DNA from: Dendrolimus kikuchii
Taxonomy: Eukaryota > Arthropoda > Insecta > Lepidoptera > Lasiocampidae
Assembly (NCBI GenBank): GCA_019925095.2
Contig: CM034391.1
Span: 5,545,051 to 5,609,050 of the forward strand
Length of the DNA stretch: 64,000 nt
Reading direction: 5' to 3'
Position numbers and translations under genes: made by a program. The notes beneath the pieces were generated by a model. That model was given only the letters and a program-made list of their open reading frames with translations, did not search any database and was not told the DNA's origin. The first letter of the stretch is position 1; the number at the start of each line of letters is the position of its first letter. Positions 63,190 to 64,000 of the stretch are shown here, one piece after another.

Positions 63190-64000
63190 TGAATGAAAAC
63201 ATTTTATTATTTACCAAATTAAAACTATCTTCTTAAAAACTAGGTACTCGTACAATAAATGTCCAGGCAACCCTCTAAACTGAAGAAAATATTAAAACAT
63301 AATAGTGGCGGTGTAGACATTAAATAAAACATCCAAAACATATTATATAAATAAATAAAAGTATTTATTATATAATATATAAAGACAGTACATATCATAA
63401 TACATACAGAACAAGCAGCATTATTATACTCGAGAGGAGTAAAAATAACTAAAAACCACGATTTTAGTTATCATTTTTTTTGGTTATGGTTAGCAAAATA
63501 TGACTTAAATATATGGCATTACAGCGTTTGAACGCTCCGTAGGTTTATTGCTATAAATTTAATACTGGGAAACTTGCCCTAGGCCAGTTTTAACCCAGCG
63601 AGATTTAATTAAAATTTATTTTTAGAATCTTATTAAAAGATGCGATTAAGGTGTGGGAACGGGCGGGCAAAGGACCCGTCTTTTTTGAATGTGTAATTCT
63701 AGATATTTTAAGCCAGGTTTATGCCTGAGAGACATATAAGGGCAGAAATGTTTTAATTAAAAATATTTCTCTCCATAAAAATATTTTAATTTTAGACTTA
63801 CTTTCATACTCAAACGAATAAATGTATAGATAGATAGTCTAAGAGACGTGGAAAATCGACTTTCACCCGTCTGATAACTAGATGACACCTTTTTTTTATC
63901 AAATTATATTGATTTGTAAACACGCCTATGATAGCTTACCAATCGAAAAGTGTTCATGGTTATTTTTGAAGTCTTTAAAGCACAGCAATAATATTCCATT
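63190..64000. other. Intergenic, nothing recognised
   Basis: AT-rich, with a LINE-tail-like AATGAAAACATTTTATTATT near 63191. No gene supported. Confidence 0.4.

Overview
The window looks like a piece of a lepidopteran (moth or butterfly) nuclear genome. The background is AT-rich, genes are split by introns, and the repeats are typical of the order: Helitrons ending in a GC hairpin plus CTAGT, R1-clade and Jockey/CR1-type LINEs, RTE-type fragments, hAT-type MITEs and a very abundant ~240-310 bp retroposon. The species cannot be named from sequence alone.

Four host genes can be assembled by joining exons whose splice phases agree. (1) 971-18183 (+): a small five-exon gene of the CIMIP2/FAM166 (DUF2475) family of ciliary/sperm microtubule inner proteins, with a 13.5-kb second intron full of repeats. 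(2) 18768-19980 (+): a three-exon THAP zinc-finger gene whose invariant Trp codon is TAG. (3) 21352-28119 (+): Elp3, the radical-SAM/acetyltransferase subunit of Elongator, complete in seven exons (555 aa). (4) 46471-31553 (-): a complete nine-exon kynurenine aminotransferase (460 aa), convergent with Elp3, with a mitochondrial-type N terminus. Elp3 acts on tRNA wobble uridines. The aminotransferase belongs to tryptophan/kynurenine catabolism. Nothing suggests that the neighbouring genes work together.

Two large LINEs are present. At about 40.1-44.7 kb, antisense inside intron 2 of the aminotransferase, lies an apparently intact Jockey/CR1-group element with ORF1 and ORF2 linked by an overlapping third open frame. 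At 57105-62208 lies a GC-rich R1-clade element, 5'-truncated, flanked by a 16-bp target-site duplication and broken by frameshifts, a stop and an internal deletion.

Most of the rest (0-17 kb, 29-31 kb, 33-39 kb and 46-64 kb) is repeat mosaic: at least fifteen copies of one polyA-tailed retroposon family in a long and a short form, R1-clade 3' ends sharing a 3'-UTR motif, Helitrons, several MITE families (some with nested insertions), and three very long, nearly perfect small hairpins. No tRNA, rRNA or CRISPR array was seen.
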